The notes below the pieces were generated by a model. The model was not told the DNA's origin, made no database searches, and saw only the letters and a program-made list of their open reading frames with translations. Source: Bacillota bacterium (GTDB taxonomy: Bacteria; Bacillota; Clostridia; Tissierellales; Peptoniphilaceae). From it: a DNA stretch of 8,434 bases. Made by a program: the position numbers and the translations under genes. Each line of letters opens with the position of its first letter. The first letter of the stretch is position 1. Below are positions 1-6,364 of the stretch, piece by piece. The stretch lies in contig JAEXCD010000048.1 in NCBI GenBank assembly GCA_023393715.1, forward strand, positions 1-8,434. Direction: 5' to 3'.

Positions 1-1295
1 CGGTCGATGAGGAAGCGTTAAACGCGCTTTCGACGGCGGCGGACGGCGCGATGCGCGACGCGCTTTCTTTGTTTGATCAGGTATTGGCGACGGAGCAGCC
101 GCATATCACGCATGCGATTGTGGAATCGGTGTTGGGCACGGTGAGCGTTTCCGTCATAGCGACACTGGTCGATGCGATTCTTGGCGACAGCATGTCCGAA
201 GCGCTGGCCCTGACCGAACAGATTTTGGAACAGGGGAAGGATGCGCGAAACCTGCTGCGCGAGCTCTTGTCGTATTTCCGGCGTCTCTTGCTGTGCAAGG
301 CGATGAATGACGGAGGCGCAAGTCTGCCGGTGGATGAGGAGCAGCGAAGCCGGCTTCAGGGGCAAACGAGCCGAACGGATATGCAGCGCATGCTGGACTC
401 CGTCGAGATTCTGATCGAGGCCGATCTTTTGATGCAGCGGTCGGACTATGCGGACATCTTGCTGGAGACGACGGTGGCGCGGCTTATCGACTACCATTCG
501 GCAAAGGAGCTTGCTTCGCGGCTGGACGCCGTGGAGGCGAAGCTGCGAGCGATTCAGCGATGGCAAATCCCCGAGGCGGTGGTGCGGGAAGAGGTTCGCC
601 GGCTCGTCGGCTCGGGCGCGATCCAAACGGCGCTGCGAAATCCGGCGTCACCGGCCGATTCGGTGGTGGATTCAGCCGTTTTACCCCCTGCGTCGGGCAA
701 CGCAGCGGGCAGCGAACCAGAGCCTGTTTCAGAGGAGCGCCCGACCGAAGCATGCCGTCCGGACGGCCGGAAGCCGGATCAGGAAGCGGCGGCCGGGGCT
801 CAGGAGACGGTGACGGAGCAGTCGGAGAAAGCGGGCTGTATTGCACCTGATTTTGAGACGCCGGAGATGGGAGAGAGCAGTCCGGATAAGCCACTGGAGG
901 ATATTTCGGCAACGATCGATCGGGAACGGGAACCGCAGGCGTGGTTTGAGGCAAACCGGGAGGAGCTGTTTACGCGATTTGAAGCGGCGAGCGGCCTGCG
1001 CAAGACCTTCTTTGAGCGATATGAACGCTGTCGGATTCAAAACAATCAAATGCAGCTCATTTTTGCGGAGACCGGACAGATTTTTGTTGCCATGATTGAG
1101 CCGCATACGGAAAAGTTGCAGCGGGTTTTGTCGGAATTGGCGGGCGAGCCGATGCAGTTTTCCGTTCGCACCCAAGAGCAGCGTGCAGAGGAACCGGAGG
1201 GCGATCCGGTGCTGGAGAAACTGAAACAAGCCTTTCCGGCGGCGCTTCTGGAGGTGGATTATTCGGAAGAGCTACCGCCTGCGAATGAGAAATAG
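1..1295 (+). CDS. dnaX: DNA polymerase III subunit gamma/tau, 3' part (5' end outside window)
   Basis: Clamp-loader subunit that opens and loads the beta sliding clamp and, as tau, ties the loader to the replicative polymerase. The frame is open from base 3 and enters mid-protein, so the ATP-binding domain with Walker A lies upstream. Visible first is the end of AAA+ domain II, with the family hallmark AADGAMRDALSLFDQ at bases 36-80. Domain III follows to about base 497. A variable linker rich in Pro, Glu, Ala and Ser spans about 640-920. A conserved C-terminal block starting WFEANREELF runs from about 940 to 1190 and is the tau-specific part. I see no slippery run such as AAAAAAG, so no sign of a frameshifted gamma product, although the upstream part is unseen. 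The gene leads the dnaX-ybaB-recR cluster, 36 bases before ybaB. Identity is based on the motif and the neighbours. Confidence 0.95.
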   Translation, partial: VDEEALNALSTAADGAMRDALSLFDQVLATEQPHITHAIVESVLGTVSVSVIATLVDAILGDSMSEALALTEQILEQGKDARNLLRELLSYFRRLLLCKAMNDGGASLPVDEEQRSRLQGQTSRTDMQRMLDSVEILIEADLLMQRSDYADILLETTVARLIDYHSAKELASRLDAVEAKLRAIQRWQIPEAVVREEVRRLVGSGAIQTALRNPASPADSVVDSAVLPPASGNAAGSEPEPVSEERPTEACRPDGRKPDQEAAAGAQETVTEQSEKAGCIAPDFETPEMGESSPDKPLEDISATIDREREPQAWFEANREELFTRFEAASGLRKTFFERYERCRIQNNQMQLIFAETGQIFVAMIEPHTEKLQRVLSELAGEPMQFSVRTQEQRAEEPEGDPVLEKLKQAFPAALLEVDYSEELPPANEK

Positions 1296-1319
1296 TACAA
1301 TAGACGAAAAGGACAAAAC

Positions 1320-1326
1320 AAGGAGG
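1320..1326 (+). promoter_or_regulatory. Ribosome binding site of ybaB
   Basis: AAGGAGG lies five bases before the ATG at 1332, a near-perfect match to the anti-Shine-Dalgarno sequence. A TACAAT box at 1296-1301, right after the dnaX stop, has no matching -35 at the usual distance, so read-through from dnaX is the likelier source of transcript. Confidence 0.8.
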
Positions 1327-1331
1327 AAGAT

Positions 1332-1673
1332 ATGGCAAAGGGACGCGGCGGCTTCGGCGGCGCAGGGAATATGAACAACATGATGCGGCAGATGCAGAAA
1401 ATTCAGCGGCAGATGGAGGAAGCGCAGGCGAAGGTCGATGAGACGGAGCTTGAAACCAGCGCCGGCGGCGGTGCGGTGACGGTGCGGATCAACGGAAAGA
1501 AGGAAATTCTCTCCATCAAACTGGATCCGAGCAGTGTCGATCCGGAGGATGTCGAGATGCTGGAGGATATGCTTCTGGTCGCTGTCAACGATGCGATTCA
1601 TCAGGCATCCCAGCTGCAGGAGAGCGAAATGGGCCGCATTACCGGCGGACTGAGTATTCCGGGGCTGTTATGA
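1332..1673 (+). CDS. ybaB: YbaB/EbfC family nucleoid-associated protein
   Basis: Small DNA-binding protein that dimerises and coats the nucleoid; members of this family are encoded between dnaX and recR in many bacteria. The 113 residues fit the family's usual length of about 100-115. After a Gly-rich N-terminus comes a Met/Gln-rich helix (residues about 14-38, with NNMMRQMQKIQRQME), then the core strand block SAGGGAVTVRINGKKEI (residues about 44-60). A helix beginning DPEDVEMLEDML and a C-terminal ITGGLSIPGLL tail follow. The start is set by AAGGAGG five bases upstream. The TGA stop overlaps the recR ATG as ATGA, so recR translation is probably coupled to this gene. Identification is secure. 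The biological role of the family is known only in outline, and a link to recombination with RecR is suggested mainly by the conserved neighbourhood. Confidence 0.93.
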   Translation: MAKGRGGFGGAGNMNNMMRQMQKIQRQMEEAQAKVDETELETSAGGGAVTVRINGKKEILSIKLDPSSVDPEDVEMLEDMLLVAVNDAIHQASQLQESEMGRITGGLSIPGLL

Positions 1674-2293
1674 GCGAATATCCGGAATCCGTGGAGGCGC
1701 TTGTCGAGGAATTTCGCAAGCTGCCGACCATTGGACGAAAGACGGCGCAGCGTTTGGCGCTCTCCGTCGTGGAAATGCCGCCGGAGCGAGTCGATCAGTT
1801 TATCTGGGCGTTGACGCAGGTAAAGGAGCGGATTCATCGCTGCCCGGTCTGCGGCAATTTGACCGATTTGGAGCAATGCGCCATCTGCGCGGATCCGCGC
1901 CGCGATGATACGATCCTCTGTGTGGTTGAGGACGCAACGAACCTGCTCGCCATGGAGCGGGGAGGCAGCTTTCGCGGGCGCTATCACGTGCTCGGCGGGC
2001 TGATTTCGCCGATGCGCGATCGCGGGCCGGAGGACATCGGGGTCGATGCCCTGCTCGAACGCCTGCCGAAAAAGGGCGATGAATCCGCTTCGCGCGTGCG
2101 AGAGGTGATTTTAGCCATTTCTCCGACCTTGGAGGGGGAGACGACGATGCTGTTTTTGGCGGAGCTTCTGCGCGCCTATGATGTGCGCGTAACGCGAATT
2201 GCCAGCGGCATTCCCGTCGGCAGCAGCCTGGAATACTATGATGAACTGACGCTGGCGAAGGCGCTGGAGGATCGGCGCTCCATGGACGAGTAA
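1670..2293 (+). CDS. recR: Recombination mediator protein RecR
   Basis: RecR works with RecO (and RecF) to load RecA on single-stranded DNA covered by SSB, in gap repair. The 207 residues are close to the usual length of about 198-200. In order: an N-terminal helix-hairpin-helix (LPTIGRKTAQRLAL, residues about 18-31); a four-Cys zinc finger with Cys58, Cys61, Cys70 and Cys73; a Toprim domain opening with LCVVEDATN (about 83-91) and containing YHVLGGLISPM (105-115); and the C-terminal TRIASGIPVGSSLEYYDELTL segment (about 175-195). All key residues are intact. The start overlaps the ybaB stop by four bases. A GGGG at 1661-1664 is the only weak Shine-Dalgarno match, which fits translational coupling. 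It is the last gene of the cluster, and the next gene runs convergently. Confidence 0.96.
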   Translation: MSEYPESVEALVEEFRKLPTIGRKTAQRLALSVVEMPPERVDQFIWALTQVKERIHRCPVCGNLTDLEQCAICADPRRDDTILCVVEDATNLLAMERGGSFRGRYHVLGGLISPMRDRGPEDIGVDALLERLPKKGDESASRVREVILAISPTLEGETTMLFLAELLRAYDVRVTRIASGIPVGSSLEYYDELTLAKALEDRRSMDE

Positions 2294-2435
2294 TGACGCG
2301 AACATCAGCCCGCCGTTGGCAGGGCGCGGCGTGAGCCGGCCGCATGGGGCGGTATTTCCGACCTGTGGCAGAGAGACCGTCTGCGAAGCAGCGTATCGGA
2401 GAGCCGCACCGCGCGGCAAATGAATAAAAGAAATA
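2294..2435. other. Non-coding GC-rich stretch after recR
   Basis: No reading frame here looks like a gene on either strand. The stretch holds several small hairpins: CGGC-GTGA-GCCG near 2328-2339, GCAGA/TCTGC near 2367-2383, and GCCGC/GCGGC at about 2403-2417, followed by an A-rich run. None has a T tract of its own. It may be transcript tail of recR or an unrecognised structured RNA. I do not see a known RNA family. Confidence 0.35.
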
Positions 2436-2522
2436 AAAAAGGATGGCGCTTATAGGCGATCCCCAAGGGTTCGATCGAGAGACAAACCGGAGGAGGTCGG
2501 CTCATGAGCAGCCATCCTTTTT
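2436..2522. terminator. 87-base element with 12-bp arms between convergent genes, probable bidirectional terminator
   Basis: The left arm AAAAAGGATGGC (2436-2447) is the exact reverse complement of the right arm GCCATCCTTTTT (2511-2522). On the + strand the stem ends in a T run. On the - strand it ends in a longer T-rich run (complement of about 2421-2440). Recr ends at 2293 on + and the hydrolase ends at 2538 on -, so the site suits both. The 63-base loop is unusually long for an intrinsic terminator and can form inner stems: CGCT-TATA-GGCG at about 2447-2458, CGATC/GATCG at about 2457-2477, and CCGG-AGGAGG-TCGG at about 2487-2500. A small structured RNA is an alternative. Confidence 0.5.
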
Positions 2523-2537
2523 CTGCTTTGTTAAAAA

Positions 2538-3179
2538 TCAAAACGCATTTTCTGTCCTTGTCGAAAGCCAAAAAGCGCGGAGTGCGTCGGCTAAGGCTTC
2601 GGGGGCGTCTGTGTTGGCCTCATGTCCCGCATCGGCGATCAGCGCCATCGTCGCTTTCGGCAGGAGCTGGGCCAGCTGTGTTGCCGCCTTTTGATTTACG
2701 CGGTCCTTTTGTCCGCAGAGAATGTGAACCGGACACGAGACCTTCTTTAACTCAGACGTGAAATCGATCCGGGTCATCGAGCGGACGAGCGTGAGCGTGG
2801 CGCGCTTCGAAAAGCCCATTTTCTGAAAGGCCCCTTTAGGGAAAAAGCGGAACAGCGTATTCTGAACGGAGAAAAGAACTCTTGGGATTTTGTATTGCGG
2901 GGCAATCAAAATCAAATCCGTCACGCGCTCGGGGTGGCGAATCGCGTAATTCAGCGCCAGCATGGCGCCAAGGGAGAGTCCGCACAGATGGAGCGATTCC
3001 TCCGCTTGAGTGCACTCGCGCTCAAAGGAGGCATATAGATTGTCGTAGGTATTTTCCTGCTCCTTGGTGAGACGGGGGAGCGAAATGCATTTGATCGAAC
3101 GCTCCTCCGGCAGGTGTTCGATCACGCTGTCCCAGGCAGTCGGAGCCTGTCCGAGACCGTGTACAAAGACGGTTGTCAT
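2538..3179 (-). CDS. Alpha/beta hydrolase (serine hydrolase of unknown substrate)
   Basis: A small cytoplasmic serine hydrolase, 213 residues with no signal peptide. Counting from the second ATG: the oxyanion-hole motif FVHGLGQ is at residues 5-11, the nucleophile elbow CGLSLG has Ser69, the acid is Asp159 in CGQKD, and the histidine is His186 in DAGHEAN. The triad is complete and correctly spaced, with a short lid region around residues 90-140. Two ATGs are adjacent (3182 and 3179). A GAGG Shine-Dalgarno (complement of 3187-3190) lies four bases from the first and seven from the second, so the second is preferred. A sigma-A type promoter sits upstream at 3252-3280. The gene is transcribed alone, convergent with recR and divergent from the regulator at 3459. 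Substrate cannot be inferred: such enzymes include esterases, lipases and thioesterases. Confidence 0.88.
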   Translation of the reverse strand: MTTVFVHGLGQAPTAWDSVIEHLPEERSIKCISLPRLTKEQENTYDNLYASFERECTQAEESLHLCGLSLGAMLALNYAIRHPERVTDLILIAPQYKIPRVLFSVQNTLFRFFPKGAFQKMGFSKRATLTLVRSMTRIDFTSELKKVSCPVHILCGQKDRVNQKAATQLAQLLPKATMALIADAGHEANTDAPEALADALRAFWLSTRTENAF

Positions 3180-3198
3180 CATACTACCTCATCGTTTC

Positions 3199-3234
3199 TT
3201 GAATAATCTGCTGTTTTTGAATGATCTGCCGTTT
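3199..3234. repeat. Imperfect 18-bp tandem duplication in the hydrolase leader
   Basis: TTGAATAATCTGCTGTTT (3199-3216) is followed directly by TTGAATGATCTGCCGTTT (3217-3234), with two mismatches. It lies between the hydrolase promoter and its start codon, so it is part of the predicted 5' untranslated leader. Either a slippage duplication or a paired protein-binding site is possible. Confidence 0.75.
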
Positions 3235-3251
3235 TTTTGCTGTGCGTCTAT

Positions 3252-3280
3252 AGTGTAGCACAAAGACAAGGGAATGTCAG
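3252..3280 (-). promoter_or_regulatory. Predicted sigma-A type promoter of the hydrolase gene
   Basis: Read on the minus strand, CTGACA (complement of 3275-3280; five of six to TTGACA) is followed after exactly 17 bases by TACACT (complement of 3252-3257; four of six to TATAAT). Transcription would begin near 3245, leaving a leader of about 65 bases before the ATG. Confidence 0.55.
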
Positions 3281-3295
3281 AGCGCATATTTTCCC

Positions 3296-3346
3296 GGCGC
3301 GGTCACGGCATTCATTCGGGCGCGGTGGAGACAAAACCGTTATAAT
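3296..3346 (+). promoter_or_regulatory. Predicted promoter of the regulator-transporter pair, perfect -10, no -35, paired direct repeats
   Basis: A perfect TATAAT at 3341-3346 has no -35 match at 16-18 bases; the position is occupied by GGGCGC. The sequence GGCGCGGT occurs twice, at 3296-3303 and 3319-3326, so the copies are 23 bases apart, about two helical turns, and the second covers the -35 position. This is the pattern expected of an activator-dependent or autoregulated promoter. The binding protein is not known; the downstream XRE regulator is the obvious candidate. Confidence 0.45.
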
Positions 3347-3365
3347 ATGTGTAATTCAATGATAT

Positions 3366-3383
3366 GTAGAATTATTTTTCTAC
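3366..3383 (+). repeat. Inverted repeat in the leader of the regulator gene
   Basis: GTAGAA (3366-3371) and TTCTAC (3378-3383) are perfect complements around TTATTT. It starts 19 bases after the TATAAT box, so it lies just downstream of the likely transcription start. An operator half-site pair or a small leader hairpin would both fit. Confidence 0.45.
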
Positions 3384-3446
3384 GTTCTATCCAATACGGC
3401 GCTTCATTTCGGCCATTTGCCGCGATAGACTTTGTACAGGCAGATA

Positions 3447-3453
3447 AAGGAGG
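3447..3453 (+). promoter_or_regulatory. Ribosome binding site that fixes the regulator start
   Basis: AAAGGAGG-type sequence (3446-3453) sits five bases before the ATG at 3459. It decides against an in-frame TTG at 3432, which would add nine residues, has no such site, and would place the Shine-Dalgarno inside the coding region. Confidence 0.8.
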
Positions 3454-3458
3454 AACCT

Positions 3459-4562
3459 ATGCAGGATCGTTTAGCGGAAAACATTCGTCTATTTCGCAAA
3501 CAGTGCGGACTGACTCAGGAGCAGCTTTCGGAGGCGGTTCATGTATCGGCCGGTGTCATTTCCAAATGGGAGCTGGGTCTATCGACGCCGGAGCTGAGCA
3601 TTTTGATGGAGCTGGCGGATTTCTTTGAGGTTTCGGTAGATGTGCTGTTGGGCTATGAGATGCAAAGCAACAGTAAGGAGCAATTCTTACGCCTTCTAAA
3701 GCAATGCACGCACGACAAAAGTGCGGATATGCCGGTGGAGCAGGTGGAAAAGCAGCTCAGGAAATATCCGCATGACTTTGATATCGTATATCATTCGGCG
3801 AAGCTCTATGCACTGAAGGGAATTGAAGCGTGCGGCGAGGCATTTCATCACCGTGCGTTGGAGCTGTATGAACAGGCATGTCGGCTGATCAGCCAAAATA
3901 CCGATCCGGAAATCAGCGCCACCTCGATTTGCACCCAGATGGCGCAAGCTCACCGTTCACTCGGGCAGCGGGAGCAGGCGGCGGAGCTATTGAAAAAGCA
4001 TAATCCCTGCGGCGTGAACAACGCGCAGATCGGAGAAATCCTTGCGTCCATCGGCAGGGACGAGGAGGCCGATACCTATCTTTCCCGCGCGATGCTGCAG
4101 ACGCTGTCCGATCAGTTCAGTATTGCCGCAGGACGGCTCAACAGCTACGAGCATGCCCGAAATGCTCCGGCGATGATTGAAGTGGTTCAGTGGCTGGAAG
4201 CGGCGGTGGCTGCGGCGAAAAGGTCAGGGCATACCTGCTGGGCTGATAAGGCGCTGTCCGGCTTTATCGTATGCAGCGCTATGGCACAGCTGCATCTCGA
4301 GGACCGCGAGGCGGCAAAACGGGAGCTGCGCCGTGCAGTGGAGCTGGCACAGCGGTTTGATCGTTCACCCAGCTACGACGCGAATCGGATTCGGTTTGTA
4401 TCCGGTACGGAAGGGACGGCCTACGACGATTTTGGTGCAACGGCGCTCGATGGTGTCGAACAGATGGTTTTATTACAAAATTCCTCCTCCTTATCTGCTC
4501 TGTGGGAGGAAATTAAATATGAAGAAGCAACAACGTTTACAGCGCAGACGCTACACCGCTGA
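3459..4562 (+). CDS. XRE-family helix-turn-helix regulator with TPR-like C-terminal region
   Basis: Cytoplasmic DNA-binding regulator of 367 residues. Residues about 5-64 form a classic Cro/cI-type HTH: LAENIRLFRKQCGLTQEQLSE, then recognition helix SAGVISKWELG (30-40), then TPELSILMELADFFEVSVDVLLG. The remaining 300 residues are almost wholly helical and contain loosely TPR-like pairs, for example around 103-146, 153-180, 187-212 and 264-300. Such a C-terminus resembles that of peptide-sensing or protein-sensing regulators, but I cannot assign it to the RNPP (Rgg/PlcR) group from sequence alone. The start is fixed by AGGAGG. The 3' end overlaps the ABC transporter gene by 44 bases in another frame, so this is the first gene of a two-gene operon. 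It probably regulates that operon and perhaps itself, an inference from position and from the paired repeats upstream. Confidence 0.85.
   Translation: MQDRLAENIRLFRKQCGLTQEQLSEAVHVSAGVISKWELGLSTPELSILMELADFFEVSVDVLLGYEMQSNSKEQFLRLLKQCTHDKSADMPVEQVEKQLRKYPHDFDIVYHSAKLYALKGIEACGEAFHHRALELYEQACRLISQNTDPEISATSICTQMAQAHRSLGQREQAAELLKKHNPCGVNNAQIGEILASIGRDEEADTYLSRAMLQTLSDQFSIAAGRLNSYEHARNAPAMIEVVQWLEAAVAAAKRSGHTCWADKALSGFIVCSAMAQLHLEDREAAKRELRRAVELAQRFDRSPSYDANRIRFVSGTEGTAYDDFGATALDGVEQMVLLQNSSSLSALWEEIKYEEATTFTAQTLHR
4504..4510 (+). promoter_or_regulatory. Ribosome binding site of the transporter, inside the regulator gene
   Basis: GGGAGGA lies eight bases before the ATG at 4519 and is itself read as codons of the regulator. 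It fixes the transporter start at 4519; the frame is open back to 4177, but that stretch translates to shadow sequence of the regulator gene and shows no transporter features. Confidence 0.8.
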
Positions 4563-6240
4563 ATTTTATCGCGGCAATCGCCTCAATTTTGCTTTGGCAC
4601 TGTTTGCGACGGCGATCGTCAGCGCCGTCAATCTCGCAATGGCCTGGCTGATTCAGCAGATGCTCGACACGGCCTCCGGCGTATCCGGAGCATATCGCCC
4701 GTCTCAGCTTTTCTGGCTGGCGGCGGGCATCGTGCTGCTCATCATCGCCGCAAAATCGCTGGATTATCTATCTCAGCCGCGCTTTGTTCAGAAGGCGATG
4801 CAGCAGTATAAGAATACGGCATTCCAAAAGCTGACGCAAAAGAGCATCAGCTCTTTTGAGCGGGAGGCAACCGCCACATACCTCTCGGCATTTACGAATG
4901 ACGCCACCAGTATTGAGGAAAACTATGTGGCAAATATTTTTGAGCTGCTGTTTGAGTGTGTGATGCTGGTCGGCGCTCTCACGCTCATGCTCTGGCATAG
5001 TCCGCTCCTCACCGCGATGGCAATAGGATTTTATTCCCTCCCCATTTTGGTCTCGCTGCTTTTCAGCAGGAGGATGGAGCGCGCTGAGGTACGGGTTTCC
5101 AAACGAAATGGGCATTTTCTCGCAATGATGAAAGACGGTCTGACCGGCTTTCCCGTCATAAAAAGCTTCAAAGCCGAGGGCGCGGTGATGCAGCTGTTTC
5201 GGGAGGAGAATGAGGAGCTGGAGCGGGAAAAATGCAGCAAACGCAGGGTGAGCACCGTGCTGAGCATGCTGGGCGGCGTTGCCGGTGTTACGGCACAGTT
5301 CGGCACATTCTTAGCAGGCATCTGTCTGATTCTTTCCGGGAAAGCCATGACACCCGGCGTATTGGTCCTTTTTATGGAGCTGAACGGCAGTATAATCAAC
5401 CAGATCAACACGCTCCCCAACCATTTTGCGAAACGGAAGGCGGCCGGAGCGCTGATTGACCGACTGGCGGAGGCTCTGGAAGCGAACGTTCGGGAGGAAG
5501 GAGCGAAGATCCCGGCACAGCTTTCGACGGGCATCACCCTTGAAAATGTAAGCTTTGGCTACACCGAAGACGGCTTTGCACTTCAGGACATCAGCGTCCA
5601 TTTTCAACGCGGAAGGAGCTACGCGGTGGTCGGGGCCTCCGGAAGCGGCAAATCTACTTTATTGAAGCTCCTTATGGCAAGTCATACCGGCTATCGGGGA
5701 TCGATTTGGTACGATCGTCACGAGCTTCGAACGATTCACAGCGCATCCCTCTACGATCTGAGCGCGCTTATTCAGCAGGAGGTGTTTGTCTTTGACGATA
5801 CCATCCGAAACAATATCACGTTGTTTCAGCCGTTTTCCGAGGAGGCGGTTTCCGAAGCGATCGACCGCGCCGGTCTGTCTGCGCTGATTCGCGAAAAGGG
5901 CGCGGGGTACCTCTGCGGGGAAAACGGAAACAGCCTGTCCGGCGGCGAACGACAGCGCATAGCCATTGCCCGGAGCCTTTTGCGGAGGACGTCGGTGCTG
6001 CTCGTGGATGAGGCGACCGCAGCGCTGGATCCGGAGACGGCCCGTCGGGTGATGGATTCCATCCTGGAGCTCCGGGAGCTGACGCGCATCGTCGTGACCC
6101 ATTCCCTGGACGGGGAGCTGCTGCGAAAGTATGATGAAATTCTCGTTCTGAAGAAGGGACGGCTGGTCGAACGCGGAAGATATGACGCGTTGATGGAAAA
6201 CAAGAGCGATTTCTTTGCACTCTATACGGCCGCGCAATAA
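4519..6240 (+). CDS. ABC transporter, exporter-type half-transporter (fused membrane and ATPase domains)
   Basis: Membrane exporter of 573 residues, expected to work as a homodimer. The N-terminal domain holds about six membrane segments (approximately 22-45, 64-79, 139-158, 162-182, 248-274 and 277-300) with the usual coupling-helix region near residues 100-130. The C-terminal ATPase domain is complete: Walker A GASGSGKST (372-380, Lys378), Q-loop Gln420 in IQQEVFVF, signature LSGGE (473-477), Walker B VLLVDEA with Asp497 and Glu498, D-loop AALD (501-504) and H-loop His528. Length and layout match single-gene ABC exporters for lipids, drugs or peptides. No N-terminal C39 peptidase domain is present, so it is not a peptide-cleaving bacteriocin exporter. 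Translation is probably coupled to the preceding regulator through the 44-base overlap. Substrate is unknown; the next gene encodes a Sec-type secreted protein and gives no direct clue. Confidence 0.92.
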   Translation: MKKQQRLQRRRYTAEFYRGNRLNFALALFATAIVSAVNLAMAWLIQQMLDTASGVSGAYRPSQLFWLAAGIVLLIIAAKSLDYLSQPRFVQKAMQQYKNTAFQKLTQKSISSFEREATATYLSAFTNDATSIEENYVANIFELLFECVMLVGALTLMLWHSPLLTAMAIGFYSLPILVSLLFSRRMERAEVRVSKRNGHFLAMMKDGLTGFPVIKSFKAEGAVMQLFREENEELEREKCSKRRVSTVLSMLGGVAGVTAQFGTFLAGICLILSGKAMTPGVLVLFMELNGSIINQINTLPNHFAKRKAAGALIDRLAEALEANVREEGAKIPAQLSTGITLENVSFGYTEDGFALQDISVHFQRGRSYAVVGASGSGKSTLLKLLMASHTGYRGSIWYDRHELRTIHSASLYDLSALIQQEVFVFDDTIRNNITLFQPFSEEAVSEAIDRAGLSALIREKGAGYLCGENGNSLSGGERQRIAIARSLLRRTSVLLVDEATAALDPETARRVMDSILELRELTRIVVTHSLDGELLRKYDEILVLKKGRLVERGRYDALMENKSDFFALYTAAQ

Positions 6241-6257
6241 GTGCGGTACGGCCGCAC
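6241..6257 (+). repeat. Short perfect hairpin directly after the transporter stop
   Basis: GTGCGG (6241-6246) and CCGCAC (6252-6257) pair around a five-base loop, starting on the first base after the TAA. An A-rich stretch follows rather than T, so it is not a standard terminator. It may protect the transcript end. Confidence 0.5.
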
Positions 6258-6280
6258 AAGAAAACGAAATGACCCGGTTA

Positions 6281-6323
6281 TTGACCCGTTCCGGTGCAGG
6301 GCATCTGCACCGGAACGGGTCAA
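6281..6323. repeat. Perfect 19-bp inverted repeat with 5-base loop, possible terminator
   Basis: The arms TTGACCCGTTCCGGTGCAG (6281-6299) and CTGCACCGGAACGGGTCAA (6305-6323) are exact complements around GGCAT. The stem is longer and cleaner than most intrinsic terminators, and no T run follows on either strand: ATTGATTAAAAA on +, TAACCGGG on -. The heptamer TGACCCG also occurs alone at 6270-6276, 12 bases before the copy in the arm. It could end the regulator-transporter transcript, be a copy of a dispersed palindromic repeat, or serve as an operator, because its right arm covers the -35 position of the next TATAAT. Confidence 0.75.
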
Positions 6324-6338
6324 ATTGATTAAAAACGG

Positions 6339-6344
6339 TATAAT
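6339..6344 (+). promoter_or_regulatory. Candidate -10 box of the surface-protein gene
   Basis: A perfect TATAAT is preceded by AAAAACGG and has no -35 match at 16-18 bases; that position (6316-6321, CGGGTC) lies in the right arm of the 19-bp inverted repeat. Transcription from here would give a leader of about 115 bases. The resemblance to the regulator promoter (AAAACCGT before its TATAAT) is suggestive only. Confidence 0.4.
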
Positions 6345-6352
6345 TGGATATG

Positions 6353-6364
6353 TATATGCATATA
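6353..6364. repeat. 12-bp perfect palindrome TATATGCATATA
   Basis: The palindrome starts nine bases after the TATAAT box, at or just after the likely transcription start, a position typical of an operator. AT-rich palindromes of this size also occur by chance. Confidence 0.4.

Noticed and set aside
1..1295. Programmed frameshift making a short gamma form of DnaX
   Set aside because: No AAAAAAG or long A run in the visible part. The upstream part is not available, so this is absence within the window only.
2441..2517. tRNA-like element: 7-bp GGATGGC/GCCATCC ends, 77 bases, internal GGTTCGATC
   Set aside because: In a tRNA the TTCGA loop must lie directly before the 3' acceptor strand; here it is about 40 bases too early, and neither strand gives a T arm or an anticodon arm in the right place.
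2443..2694. Open frame on + of 83 codons across the terminator element and the hydrolase 3' end
   Set aside because: It runs antisense to the hydrolase, has no Shine-Dalgarno and its product is low-complexity Ala/Ser-rich shadow sequence.
4177..4518. Long upstream extension of the transporter frame
   Set aside because: This part is the regulator gene read in another frame, Arg/Trp-rich and without membrane or domain features. AGGAGG at 4504-4510 and a Lys/Arg-rich membrane-protein N-terminus support 4519.
6281..6344. Invertible promoter switch for the surface gene
   Set aside because: The inverted repeats are only five bases apart, too close to flip a promoter segment, and no recombinase gene is present in the window.
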